Assembly (NCBI RefSeq): GCF_000421605.1
Contig: NZ_ATXI01000012.1
Span: forward strand, 1 to 59,312
Reading direction: 5' to 3'
Length of the DNA: 59,312 nt
Origin: Thermodesulfobacterium thermophilum DSM 1276
Lineage (GTDB): Bacteria; Desulfobacterota; Thermodesulfobacteria; Thermodesulfobacteriales; Thermodesulfobacteriaceae
In this document: one piece after another, positions 27,165 through 34,987 of the stretch
Layout of the letters: each line of letters starts with the position of its first letter
Numbering within the stretch: the stretch's first letter is position 1
The notes under the pieces: generated by a model
Database searches by the model: none
What the model saw: the letters and a program-made list of their open reading frames with translations, nothing else
What the model was told of the DNA's origin: nothing
Translations under genes and position numbers: made by a program

Positions 27165-27320
27165 ATGCCCTCCCCTGCCTGCTTTTTACCTCAAGTTTTT
27201 ATGGAGTTTAATAACAAAATTTATGCCTAAAAGCAGAAACAAACTTACTTGTCTAATAAAGACTTTTTCTACTAACCGATTACCTATTTGGACTGCAGGT
27301 TGTCCCAAAAAGGACAGCAA

Positions 27321-28511
27321 TTAGTCTGAAAGGATAGGAAGTCTTCTTATCATAAACCTGGTAGACAAGATGACTAACACAACCATCGAAAGAGAAAGTG
27401 CAACCTCCATCCAAGAGGGATAGTATTTTTGAGACCAAGGAATATACCAGTTATAGGCGATCAAACAGACGATCAGACGATTAACTATTATCCCTAAGGC
27501 TATCCAAAAAGACAATATCCTAACCCAAAAAGGTTTTTCTTCCTTTACGGCCCATAAAAGTAAAATCAATGGAATTACACCAAAAAGCAAATGTTCTAAC
27601 ACAAAAAGTACCCCATAGGTAGAACTTATGTAGTTTAGTTTTTCTTGATGGAAAAGGTCTAATCCTTTAAGAAGAAGATATAACGTCAAAACCACAGCCA
27701 AAGCTTTTCCAAGACCAAGGGTCTTTTTATCAAATTCCTTTGGGTCAAACCTCTTAAGCTGATGTTTAAAATATCTATGAGTAATCGAACTTTCTATCAC
27801 CACCACAGCCATTCCACCTAATACTGCTGTAATAAGGAAAAATAGAGGCAACAAAGGAGAATACCAGAGGGGATGTAGCTTGGTTGGAGCTATCAAAAAA
27901 AGTGCTCCTAAGGCTGACTGATGGCCACCGGCTATGATCACCCCAAAAGCCGTAGCCCAAATCCCCAAGGAAGAAAAGAAGTTTCTCAACCTTTCTTGCC
28001 CTAACCATTCAAAAAAGGCAGGAAACCACTCAACCACACAGATGATGACATACAGAAAGAAATGCCATCCAACTAAAAACAGCACTGATTCCAAACCCCA
28101 GGACCAAACGATAGGATAAAACACCCGATAATACCTTCCAAGGTCAAAAAGAAGGGCTATAACCGCAAAAACATATCCTAACAGGCTTGAAAGGATGGCA
28201 GGTCTGGCAAAACTCTTGTAATCCTTCAGTCCAAAAAGATAAACCGCCGTCCCTAAGGTTAACCCAGGAGCTGCAAGGGCAATACCTGCTAAAATGTCAA
28301 AGGCTATCCACAGCCCCCAGGGATAGTCGTTGTTTAAGTTGGTAGCAGGACCAAGGCCAAAAATAAGCCTATAAACCATCGCATAAAAACCAAAAAGCAA
28401 AATTATACCTGCTATCACATTCCACGGGGTAAAAAGTCCAAAAACATAAGACTTAAAATCTGGGGCTAAAAGCAACTTTTGTTTAAATCCCTTTAAAACA
28501 AACTTTTCCAT
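27321..28511 (-). CDS. hmcC: NrfD/HmcC-type membrane quinone-interacting subunit
   Basis: The 396-aa protein has about ten membrane helices and belongs to the NrfD/PsrC family, which binds menaquinone. Early in the sequence is NNDYPWGLWIAFDILAGIAL (about residues 60-79), a family hallmark. Its gene lies 2 bp after the HmcB-like subunit. Downstream, 27165-27320, is a 156-bp gap with only a weak 44-codon TTG-started frame (see rejected items). In the Hmc complex this subunit joins the HmcB ferredoxin to the membrane. It might also serve the MopB pair downstream. Confidence 0.88.
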   Translation of the reverse strand: MEKFVLKGFKQKLLLAPDFKSYVFGLFTPWNVIAGIILLFGFYAMVYRLIFGLGPATNLNNDYPWGLWIAFDILAGIALAAPGLTLGTAVYLFGLKDYKSFARPAILSSLLGYVFAVIALLFDLGRYYRVFYPIVWSWGLESVLFLVGWHFFLYVIICVVEWFPAFFEWLGQERLRNFFSSLGIWATAFGVIIAGGHQSALGALFLIAPTKLHPLWYSPLLPLFFLITAVLGGMAVVVIESSITHRYFKHQLKRFDPKEFDKKTLGLGKALAVVLTLYLLLKGLDLFHQEKLNYISSTYGVLFVLEHLLFGVIPLILLLWAVKEEKPFWVRILSFWIALGIIVNRLIVCLIAYNWYIPWSQKYYPSWMEVALSLSMVVLVILSTRFMIRRLPILSD

Positions 28512-28513
28512 CT

Positions 28514-29479
28514 TTATTCCTCGTCTTTACCCTTCTTAGACATAGCCTTATAAGCTAAGTAGACCAGCACCGGGGAGGCTAAAATTTCTAACACCTTTAC
28601 CGCAAAAAGATAGTTTCTGGTATAAACCGCCGGACTTTTTTTAAGTCCAGTAGGCAATTCTATCCTTTCAAAAGGTACCGGAGAGAGATATAACCAGCTT
28701 GTCCCACCAAAATCGTCCTGCCCATAGACCTTAGGAAAATATCTATCTGGATTGTCGGCTATCAGCTTATGGGCAAGTTTCAATAAATCTTCTCTTTTCC
28801 CAAATTTAAGGGCATCAGCCGAACAAACAGCCACACAGGCAGGTACTTTGCCTTCAACCATCCTGTCAAAGCACATCGTGCATTTAGTAACCTGTGGGGT
28901 TAAAGGGTCATAGTATTCATAGGCAGGAATGTCAAAGGGACAGGCAACCATACAATACCTACATCCTACACATACCGTAGGATTATAAATCACCGCCCCT
29001 TCTTCTGTCCTTGTAAAAGCCCCAACAAAGCACGAAGAAGCACAGGCTGGGTCTAAACAGTGCATACATTGTCTTTTTACATAGATAACCTTTCCATCAA
29101 CCTCAAACCGATTTACTACCGTAAAAGCACCGGCAGAAGGTCTTCTAATTTTTTCAAAAACTGAATTGGTTTCAAATCTTGACCTTTCAAAATTTTCTAT
29201 CGGCTGATTAGGGTTTTTATTCCATTCATTACAGGCCCATTCACATCTACGACACCCTATACATTTAGTAGCATCAAAAAGTACGCCATAACTTCCTTCT
29301 TTAGGTTCGTACTTGCTCTCTTTTCTTTTTAGGTAGATCTCCCAGTTCTTAGCGTTGGCCTGGGTACGGGTGGTTTTAAAAGCTCTTTCTTCTTCGATAA
29401 ATTTAGAGGCTGAACCTATTCCCAAAATCCCAGGTAAACCCAAAAAACCTTTCAAAAAATCCCTTCTCTTCATACCCAT
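28514..29479 (-). CDS. hmcB: Periplasmic four-cluster ferredoxin subunit HmcB
   Basis: The 321-aa protein begins with a twin-arginine motif (MKRRDFLKGFLG) and ends with a membrane helix (about residues 288-312), so the Fe-S part should be periplasmic and anchored. Four cysteine groups: CIGCRRCEWAC, CMHCLDPACASSC, CVGCRYCMVACP and CTMCFDR...CVAVC. It should accept or deliver electrons between the 16-haem cytochrome and the NrfD-type subunit. It begins 4 bp after the 38-aa HmcD-like gene. A second possible ATG two codons further in would still keep the RR motif. Confidence 0.9.
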   Translation of the reverse strand: MGMKRRDFLKGFLGLPGILGIGSASKFIEEERAFKTTRTQANAKNWEIYLKRKESKYEPKEGSYGVLFDATKCIGCRRCEWACNEWNKNPNQPIENFERSRFETNSVFEKIRRPSAGAFTVVNRFEVDGKVIYVKRQCMHCLDPACASSCFVGAFTRTEEGAVIYNPTVCVGCRYCMVACPFDIPAYEYYDPLTPQVTKCTMCFDRMVEGKVPACVAVCSADALKFGKREDLLKLAHKLIADNPDRYFPKVYGQDDFGGTSWLYLSPVPFERIELPTGLKKSPAVYTRNYLFAVKVLEILASPVLVYLAYKAMSKKGKDEE

Positions 29480-29482
29480 TTC

Positions 29483-29599
29483 CTAAAACTTTTTCTTAGG
29501 CTTAAACCATAAAAAAAGCAGGATGAACATAAAAAACGCGGCTCCAGAAATCACATATTCCGCACCATGATAACTAAAAAGCTTTTCCCATATGTACAT
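29483..29599 (-). CDS. hmcD: HmcD-like small membrane protein (38 aa)
   Basis: A 38-codon frame fills the gap between the cytochrome and hmcB genes. It starts MYIWEKLFSYHGAEYVISGA, has one hydrophobic helix, and ends LWFKPKKKF with a cytoplasmic basic tail. GGGAGAAAAA stands before the ATG. Desulfovibrio Hmc operons also have a very small HmcD membrane protein, between hmcC and hmcE. The assignment is by position and size; the sequence is too short for more. Confidence 0.65.
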   Translation of the reverse strand: MYIWEKLFSYHGAEYVISGAAFFMFILLFLWFKPKKKF

Positions 29600-29608
29600 T
29601 TTTTCTCC

Positions 29609-31219
29609 CTAAAAACTGAATAAACCTCTTTCTTTTTTAGGTTTATGGCAACTATCACAACTCATAGCCTTTTCTATCTTTAAATACTCATGGCATTTAA
29701 TACACTGTCCATGATAAGCTGCCTGCAATCTTGGCCTTTCAGGGTGTAAAGCATCAAAACCTATTCCATGGCAAGAACTGCATTTAACCTCTTGTCCTTT
29801 TATTTTCCCTTCAGGGTTCGTTTTATGATGACATCCTTTACAGAGGGTTTCTTCCTTATCGTGGAAGTATACCGCAAGTCTATTGCCTGAGGTCTTAGCA
29901 ACCAAACTTTTCACTATCTTTTGATGAGGCATGGTTGCCTTTTCAAACTCCTTGGATAAAACCTCTATTTCTACTTGAGTTTTTATCTCTCCTGAATAGG
30001 GTTTTAAATTTTTAATATCAGACCTCGCTCTACCTGTATGGCATTTAACACAAGTAGTTTCAGAAGCAACTTCTGTGCGAGAGGTTTCTTTTTTGTCAAG
30101 ATGATGACAAGCTAAACATTCTTTTTTTGCATTTATTTCCTTCTGATGACATCCTTGACAGCTTCTGTCTGAAAACACTGAATGAAAAGCTGTGACAGCA
30201 TTTACAAAATTTCCTTTAGGACTACCTTCTAGAGTATGACAATTCCGACACCCTTTAAGCCTTTCATGATGACAATCTCTACATTTCTGGGCTGTAAACT
30301 GGTGAATTCGGTGATTAAACACTACTGCTTTCATCTTAGAAGCTTTAGGGAATTCCATCCAATAAAGCTCTTTTTGGCCTCTATCTGGCCTTGGAGCTTT
30401 AGACAGATCTTCTAAAGACCTTTTTTCTCCTTTATGACAATCACTGCAGATTATCGGACCACCCTTTTTCCCATCCTTTTTTAATTCTACATGACAGTTC
30501 AAACATAACCCATGAAAGGCTTGAGAAAGATTTAAACTTTTTTCTTGAGCTATCTTCAATATCTTGATTAACTCAGGACCTCTCTTCTTAGTAAAATCAT
30601 GGCAATAGTAGCAAGATTCTTCTTTACCTTTGATATATTTTAGAGCCTTCCCTTTATCAAGTTCTTCTAAATCATAGGTATGATGACATTTCTCACATTT
30701 TTGGTCTAATTCTTTGACATGGGTTTCATGGTAAACAAAATCAAAATCAAACTTAGGATAGTTTATATCCTTGTACGCATAAATATTTACATGGCAATCC
30801 CCACAAGAAAATCTTACCGGACCATAAGGTTTTTGCTCAAGCTTTTTCTGTTGATGGCATTTAATGCAAGCTTGATGGTAAAGGTCTTTTAACTTTTCTG
30901 GATCTTTCACAGATAAAAACTCCTTAGGAAAAACAAAACGTAGATTCTTGTTATTATCTACCGGGTGACAAACCCCACAACCTTCTTTTTCTAACGCCTT
31001 AACATGTTTTAGGTGGTTAAACAAAACAGGGGCATACTCTAACCTCCCAAAAACCTCAGGATGTTTAATAAGAAGAAGATTTTTCTGTACCTCTGTAGGA
31101 GTTAAAGTTTTTTCCACTTTTCTAAAGGGTTCAGTTAAAGCCAAGGGATTACTCAAACAGCACCAGAATAAAACCGTCAAACCTAACCCTAAAATCAACA
31201 AGACTGTTTCTTTCTTCAT
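29609..31219 (-). CDS. hmcA: 16-haem periplasmic cytochrome c (HmcA-type)
   Basis: I count sixteen CxxCH haem-binding motifs in the 536-aa protein, from CGVCH near residue 81 to CDSCH near the end. That number and length match the high-molecular-weight cytochrome HmcA of sulfate reducers (16 haems, about 545 aa). The N-terminus is a hydrophobic signal or anchor (VLLILGLGLTVLFW), placing it in the periplasm. Several motifs are followed by a second His (KCHHTYD, DCHHERL, ACHHLD, GCHHKT), supporting bis-His ligation. It should collect electrons from periplasmic hydrogenase or formate dehydrogenase and pass them to HmcB/C or HmcE/F. It lies one base after the HdrD-like gene. Confidence 0.92.
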   Translation of the reverse strand: MKKETVLLILGLGLTVLFWCCLSNPLALTEPFRKVEKTLTPTEVQKNLLLIKHPEVFGRLEYAPVLFNHLKHVKALEKEGCGVCHPVDNNKNLRFVFPKEFLSVKDPEKLKDLYHQACIKCHQQKKLEQKPYGPVRFSCGDCHVNIYAYKDINYPKFDFDFVYHETHVKELDQKCEKCHHTYDLEELDKGKALKYIKGKEESCYYCHDFTKKRGPELIKILKIAQEKSLNLSQAFHGLCLNCHVELKKDGKKGGPIICSDCHKGEKRSLEDLSKAPRPDRGQKELYWMEFPKASKMKAVVFNHRIHQFTAQKCRDCHHERLKGCRNCHTLEGSPKGNFVNAVTAFHSVFSDRSCQGCHQKEINAKKECLACHHLDKKETSRTEVASETTCVKCHTGRARSDIKNLKPYSGEIKTQVEIEVLSKEFEKATMPHQKIVKSLVAKTSGNRLAVYFHDKEETLCKGCHHKTNPEGKIKGQEVKCSSCHGIGFDALHPERPRLQAAYHGQCIKCHEYLKIEKAMSCDSCHKPKKERGLFSF

Positions 31220-31220
31220 C

Positions 31221-32561
31221 CTAAGGTCTTAACCTCTCAGGGATTTCCATATGTTCTGCTATTAGGTCTGCCAAAAATTTAACATGAGCGTCTACTTTAT
31301 AGTGCTCAATCAAATCTTCTATCCCCTTATGACAGGTATGACAAGGTGCTATCACTAAAGATGCCCCTGTTTCTTTTATCTGTTCTATCTTGACTTTTCC
31401 TCCTTCTATCCTTGCCCCCTTCCAGGGAGGCCCTGCATCAACCATCCCCCCGCCTGAGCTACAACAATAATTGTATTCTTGATTAGGGGTCATTTCCACA
31501 AAATCTTCACAAAGTTGCCTAACTATAAACCTAAGTTTTGGTCCTAACCCTCTGTATCTCACTATGTTGCAAGGATCTTGTAAGGTAGCCTTTTCTTTAA
31601 CCTTATGAGCGATCTTTATCTTTCCCTGGACTAAGATTTCATAGAAAAACTCTACCGCATGGATAAAAGGTATAGGGGCCTCTTTCCAGCCTAAAAGTCT
31701 TGCTGATTCATAAAGCGCTGCTCTATAGGCATGTCCGCACTCTGTAATCAAAATCCTTTTAACCCTTAGTTTAGAGGCTATCTCGTAATGCCTTTTGGTT
31801 ACCAACGTCATCGTCTCAAAATCATGCATATAGAGAGACTTATTGGTATAATCCCAACCGTCTGTGTCAGGTAAAGTAAAATCAACCCCTGAGGCAAGCA
31901 TAATCTTAAGCATGTTAGAAAGTAAAGGGGTCATATATTTGGCTTCAAGACCGTGGATAAGCAACAGAATGTCTGCATCTTTTTTCCCAAGAGGGATCCT
32001 TGCATTTTTTATCTCATACCTTAGCTCATCCTCTATCCATTGTATCGTGTCTATCCATTCATCCTGTTTAAACCAGAGCATGTTGTAAGAGGACATATGA
32101 CTGTAGACTTGGTCCTGAATAAACTGAGGAGCTACTCCTAAAACTCCACAAAGTCTTCTCACCAAAGAGATCAAGTAGGCAATGTCAATCCCAAAGGGAC
32201 AAAACTGAGTACACCGGCGACAAAGATTACATTCGGTAAAAGCAATCCTTGCATATCGCTTTAAATCGGCTTTTTCTATTTTACCTTTTTTAGCAATTAA
32301 ATCTCCTAAGGTGAGCTTTACTTTAGAGGCCGGCGCATAACTTGGGTCTCTGTCATGGGAAAGATAGTGATGACAAGACTCAGAACACATTCCACACCGC
32401 ATACAAGTTTCTAAAAAGATCTTAAATCTTACTGTAGCCTCTTCGTTTAAAACCCTCTCGATAGCCCTTTTAATCTTTTGTTTGTCTAATCGTTCTATCG
32501 TTTTGTCTATCCCTATATCAAAAACCGGTTTTCTTACAAAGCCTTCCATTTTTTTCCTCAA
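31221..32561 (-). CDS. HdrD-like Fe-S subunit (HmcF/TmcB)
   Basis: The 446-aa cytoplasmic protein has two [4Fe-4S] motifs, CMRCGMCSESC (about residues 53-63) and CNLCRRCTQFCP (about 111-122), then CCG-type cysteine domains: LQDPCNIVRYRG, YNYCCSSGGG and APCHTCHKG. The segment IDTIQWIEDELR resembles TmcB. Such subunits bind a special [4Fe-4S] centre as in heterodisulfide reductase HdrD and form the cytoplasmic face of Hmc and Tmc complexes. It overlaps the membrane subunit gene by 4 bp. HmcF and TmcB are homologous and I cannot choose between the names. Confidence 0.9.
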   Translation of the reverse strand: MRKKMEGFVRKPVFDIGIDKTIERLDKQKIKRAIERVLNEEATVRFKIFLETCMRCGMCSESCHHYLSHDRDPSYAPASKVKLTLGDLIAKKGKIEKADLKRYARIAFTECNLCRRCTQFCPFGIDIAYLISLVRRLCGVLGVAPQFIQDQVYSHMSSYNMLWFKQDEWIDTIQWIEDELRYEIKNARIPLGKKDADILLLIHGLEAKYMTPLLSNMLKIMLASGVDFTLPDTDGWDYTNKSLYMHDFETMTLVTKRHYEIASKLRVKRILITECGHAYRAALYESARLLGWKEAPIPFIHAVEFFYEILVQGKIKIAHKVKEKATLQDPCNIVRYRGLGPKLRFIVRQLCEDFVEMTPNQEYNYCCSSGGGMVDAGPPWKGARIEGGKVKIEQIKETGASLVIAPCHTCHKGIEDLIEHYKVDAHVKFLADLIAEHMEIPERLRP

Positions 32562-33214
32562 TAGTCTTTTGAGCGCCTAACTGCACCAAACTCTGAGGCA
32601 GTATGGGCTCTAATCAACCAAAAATAAAAGATATGCGAAAGCTTGGTAAAGGGAATAAAAATTAACATTACCTCTCCCAACAAAATATGTAAACCTGCTA
32701 TAACCTGATAGGTAAAAACCAGCTGATATCTTGCTAAAAACCCGGTTAAAAAAACTAAGATCACCAGAACTAAAAGAGCATAATCTACGGGGGTGCTTAG
32801 ATACTTAACATCCTTAACCAAAAAACGTCTCAAAAGTAAAATAACTCCACAGATAATGGTTAAGACTGTTAAAAAATCAGAAACAATATTAGGTAAAGCC
32901 CACCAGCTTATCCCCCAGGATTCCTTCCACAGCTCGATATGACCTAAAAAGAATATAGGAGTTAACAAAAGTCCTACATGAAAGACATAACTTATCGCGG
33001 TAAAAAGAGGTCTTTGTCTCATGCTATAGCTACCAAAAGGTAAAAGCCAAAAAAGATAAGACCTAATCGTATGTTTAAAACTAAAATATCCATAAAGTAT
33101 CTTATCTTTTTTAGCTTTTTTAAAAAAGTTATAAAGATTATAAACTAAACCTAAAAAGAAGATCAAAAAAGACACCCAAGCCAAGGGCCCCCTTACTATC
33201 TCAAAAAAGGTCAT
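32558..33214 (-). CDS. Membrane cytochrome b-like subunit (HmcE/TmcC, NarI family)
   Basis: The 218-aa protein has five predicted helices and belongs to the NarI-like group. SYVFHVGLLLTPIFFLGHIE and QVIAGLHILLGEVMLIFIPF carry histidines suited to haem b. It would transfer electrons across the membrane between the multihaem cytochrome side and the HdrD-like subunit. The gene overlaps the HdrD-like gene by 4 bp and follows the Trp-rich protein by 5 bp. Confidence 0.87.
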   Translation of the reverse strand: MTFFEIVRGPLAWVSFLIFFLGLVYNLYNFFKKAKKDKILYGYFSFKHTIRSYLFWLLPFGSYSMRQRPLFTAISYVFHVGLLLTPIFFLGHIELWKESWGISWWALPNIVSDFLTVLTIICGVILLLRRFLVKDVKYLSTPVDYALLVLVILVFLTGFLARYQLVFTYQVIAGLHILLGEVMLIFIPFTKLSHIFYFWLIRAHTASEFGAVRRSKDY

Positions 33215-33219
33215 AAGAT

Positions 33220-34422
33220 TTACACCTTAATTTCTTTTGTAAAATAGCTTTTTTCCTTTATCCCTCTTATCAAAAGGGTGTCTTCTTCTAAAAACACCGG
33301 GTCCCATAAATAGGTATAAGGGCCTTCTAAAACCTTATTTTCTACCAGGAGATAATATCCTCCATCTTTTTCGGCTTTAGCTGCTATTTTGCCACCCTTA
33401 GGACTAAATACAGGGTCTCCTATCCTTTCCCAAACAAGGTCCCAACAAACCTCGTTTACCACCAGCCCCCATCGGTTTTGATGTCTTACTACCGCGGCGA
33501 TCCTTTCTCCATCAGGGCTAAAATGGGGCTCTAACACCATCTGTCCAAAGGTTGGCTTCCAAGTCTTCCCATCTACAGCTAAGGTCCACTTTCCAAGCTC
33601 TAAGGCCACAATCGCTGCCACCCTCTTTTTTTCAGGGAAAACCTTAAGGTTCCATAACTGGGTAAAAGACCTTTCCCAAAAAGGACTACCATTACAGTAT
33701 AACTCCCATCCTCGAGAAGTTTTTACAGGAGCAACCACCTGATTCTCATCTAAAAACCTTGGTTCCCAAACCTGGTAAAAACTTTTTTCCCAACACACAT
33801 TATCCACCACTATGGTAAAGCTTCTGTCAGTAAGTCTTACAGCTGTAGCTACCCTTGTCTCCTTAGGGCTAAAGCAACAACCAAAAAGGGCTAAAAACTT
33901 TTTATCCCAAAAAACGTCGTTTACCGCAAGCGACCACATTCCTTTGGCAAAGTTAAAAATCTCTAACACCGGATAGTTTTCTAACCTCACATAAGTAGCT
34001 ACTTTAGCCCCTGTAGGAGACACAAAAAGATCTCTGGTATCATAAAAACTATGACTCCAAGGAACTCCGTCTACACAGACTGTATAATTTCCGTCGATTT
34101 TAACGTTAGCTAAGACCTTCTGCCCTGAGTTATCTGTTTTTAGGTTCCATAGATATTCAAAAAACTCTTCCCATAAAACACCTTCTTTCCAAACTGTCCA
34201 CAATCCGTCTTTTTGAACAGAAGCTATCAAATCTCCGTTAGGTGTAAACTGAAGGAAATTTACCCTTTCAAAAGGCCCATCTATGGTCTTACCATTAACC
34301 CAAATAAACCTTTGTCCTTCTTCATCCTCAACAACCGTGGCTATTTTATCTCCTAAAGAGTTAACCACCAATTCTGAAAAATTTGCATATTTTTCTAATA
34401 CTCGAAGGTCTACCCAGGACAT
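33220..34422 (-). CDS. Tryptophan-rich repeat protein (TmcD-like)
   Basis: This 400-aa protein has about eight repeats of about 45-50 residues, each with a W-rich strand and a phrase like FSPxGxxIAA (for instance HFSPDGERIAAVVRH, VFSPKGGKIAAKAE), suggesting a beta-propeller. It has no signal peptide. Desulfovibrio tmcABCD operons end with the tryptophan-rich TmcD of unknown function, and here the gene directly precedes the TmcC- and TmcB-like genes. It opens the 21-kb operon. No ribosome binding site precedes the ATG. The TmcD identity is inferred from Trp content and context. Confidence 0.75.
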   Translation of the reverse strand: MSWVDLRVLEKYANFSELVVNSLGDKIATVVEDEEGQRFIWVNGKTIDGPFERVNFLQFTPNGDLIASVQKDGLWTVWKEGVLWEEFFEYLWNLKTDNSGQKVLANVKIDGNYTVCVDGVPWSHSFYDTRDLFVSPTGAKVATYVRLENYPVLEIFNFAKGMWSLAVNDVFWDKKFLALFGCCFSPKETRVATAVRLTDRSFTIVVDNVCWEKSFYQVWEPRFLDENQVVAPVKTSRGWELYCNGSPFWERSFTQLWNLKVFPEKKRVAAIVALELGKWTLAVDGKTWKPTFGQMVLEPHFSPDGERIAAVVRHQNRWGLVVNEVCWDLVWERIGDPVFSPKGGKIAAKAEKDGGYYLLVENKVLEGPYTYLWDPVFLEEDTLLIRGIKEKSYFTKEIKV

Positions 34423-34433
34423 CTTAGCTAAAG

Positions 34434-34462
34434 TATTTAGCGATAATGAGAATAAAAGTCAA
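34434..34462 (-). promoter_or_regulatory. Candidate promoter of the tmc/hmc/nuo operon
   Basis: On the minus strand TTGACT (34462-34457) and TAAATA (34439-34434) are 17 nt apart. The ATG at 34422 follows the -10 after only 11 nt, so the transcript would be nearly leaderless; this agrees with the missing ribosome binding site. The -35 is good and the -10 weak. Confidence 0.4.
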
Positions 34463-34519
34463 GAGTGTTTTTCGACGATTTTAGCTAAAAATTGTATTTT
34501 TTATCTTATTTTTTATTTA

Positions 34520-34987
34520 TTATGCCCTATGATAGGGAATTTTCTTTAATATGGTAAAACTTCGGTAAAGGGCTTCCATCAACACCAAAATAGCTATTTC
34601 GTGGTTAAGGGTTAGAGGAGAAAGACTAAGAAGAAAATGGGCTTTATGTTTTAACTCGGGAGATATTCCCTCAGGACCTCCTACTAAAAAACATAAATCT
34701 TTTGAGGCTTCAAGCCATTTTTCGATTTTAGAGGCAAGCTCTATGGTATTAAGGAATTGTCCTCTCTCATCTAAAATCACCAAAAATTCGTCTTCAGTAA
34801 AATACTTTTCTAATACCTTTTTTTCTATCCTCAGTCTTTCTTCCTTTTTCTCTACCCCACCTTTAACCCTGGGTAGACATACCTCTACAGGACATAGCGG
34901 TGAAATTTTTTTGGCATAATAAGAAATTCCTTCTTCTATAAAACTGAACTTTAAAGGCCCTGGAGCTAAAACCTTTATTTTTCTAAT
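34520..34987 (-). CDS. rlmH: 23S rRNA pseudouridine(1915) N3-methyltransferase RlmH
   Basis: RlmH is the SPOUT methyltransferase modifying pseudouridine 1915 in helix 69 of 23S rRNA. The C-terminal half is unmistakable: VILDERGQ, FLVGGPEGI, LSLSPLTLNHEIA and a PYHRA end. The first ATG-like codon within it would leave only 87 aa and cut the fold. The frame remains open upstream to an ATT at 34987, with AGGAGG six bases before it, giving 155 aa, the length of E. coli RlmH, and a normal N-terminus (IKVLAPGPLKF). I therefore propose ATT as the start. The next candidate is ATA at 34978, too far from the AGGAGG. It overlaps the end of lptD by 13 bp. Confidence 0.9.
   Translation of the reverse strand: MRKIKVLAPGPLKFSFIEEGISYYAKKISPLCPVEVCLPRVKGGVEKKEERLRIEKKVLEKYFTEDEFLVILDERGQFLNTIELASKIEKWLEASKDLCFLVGGPEGISPELKHKAHFLLSLSPLTLNHEIAILVLMEALYRSFTILKKIPYHRA

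Noticed and set aside
27186-27320. 44-codon frame starting with TTG directly after the hmcC stop
   Set aside because: It has a hydrophobic stretch (VSLFLLLGINFVIKL) but no ribosome binding site, a TTG start, and a length that chance can give in AT-rich DNA.
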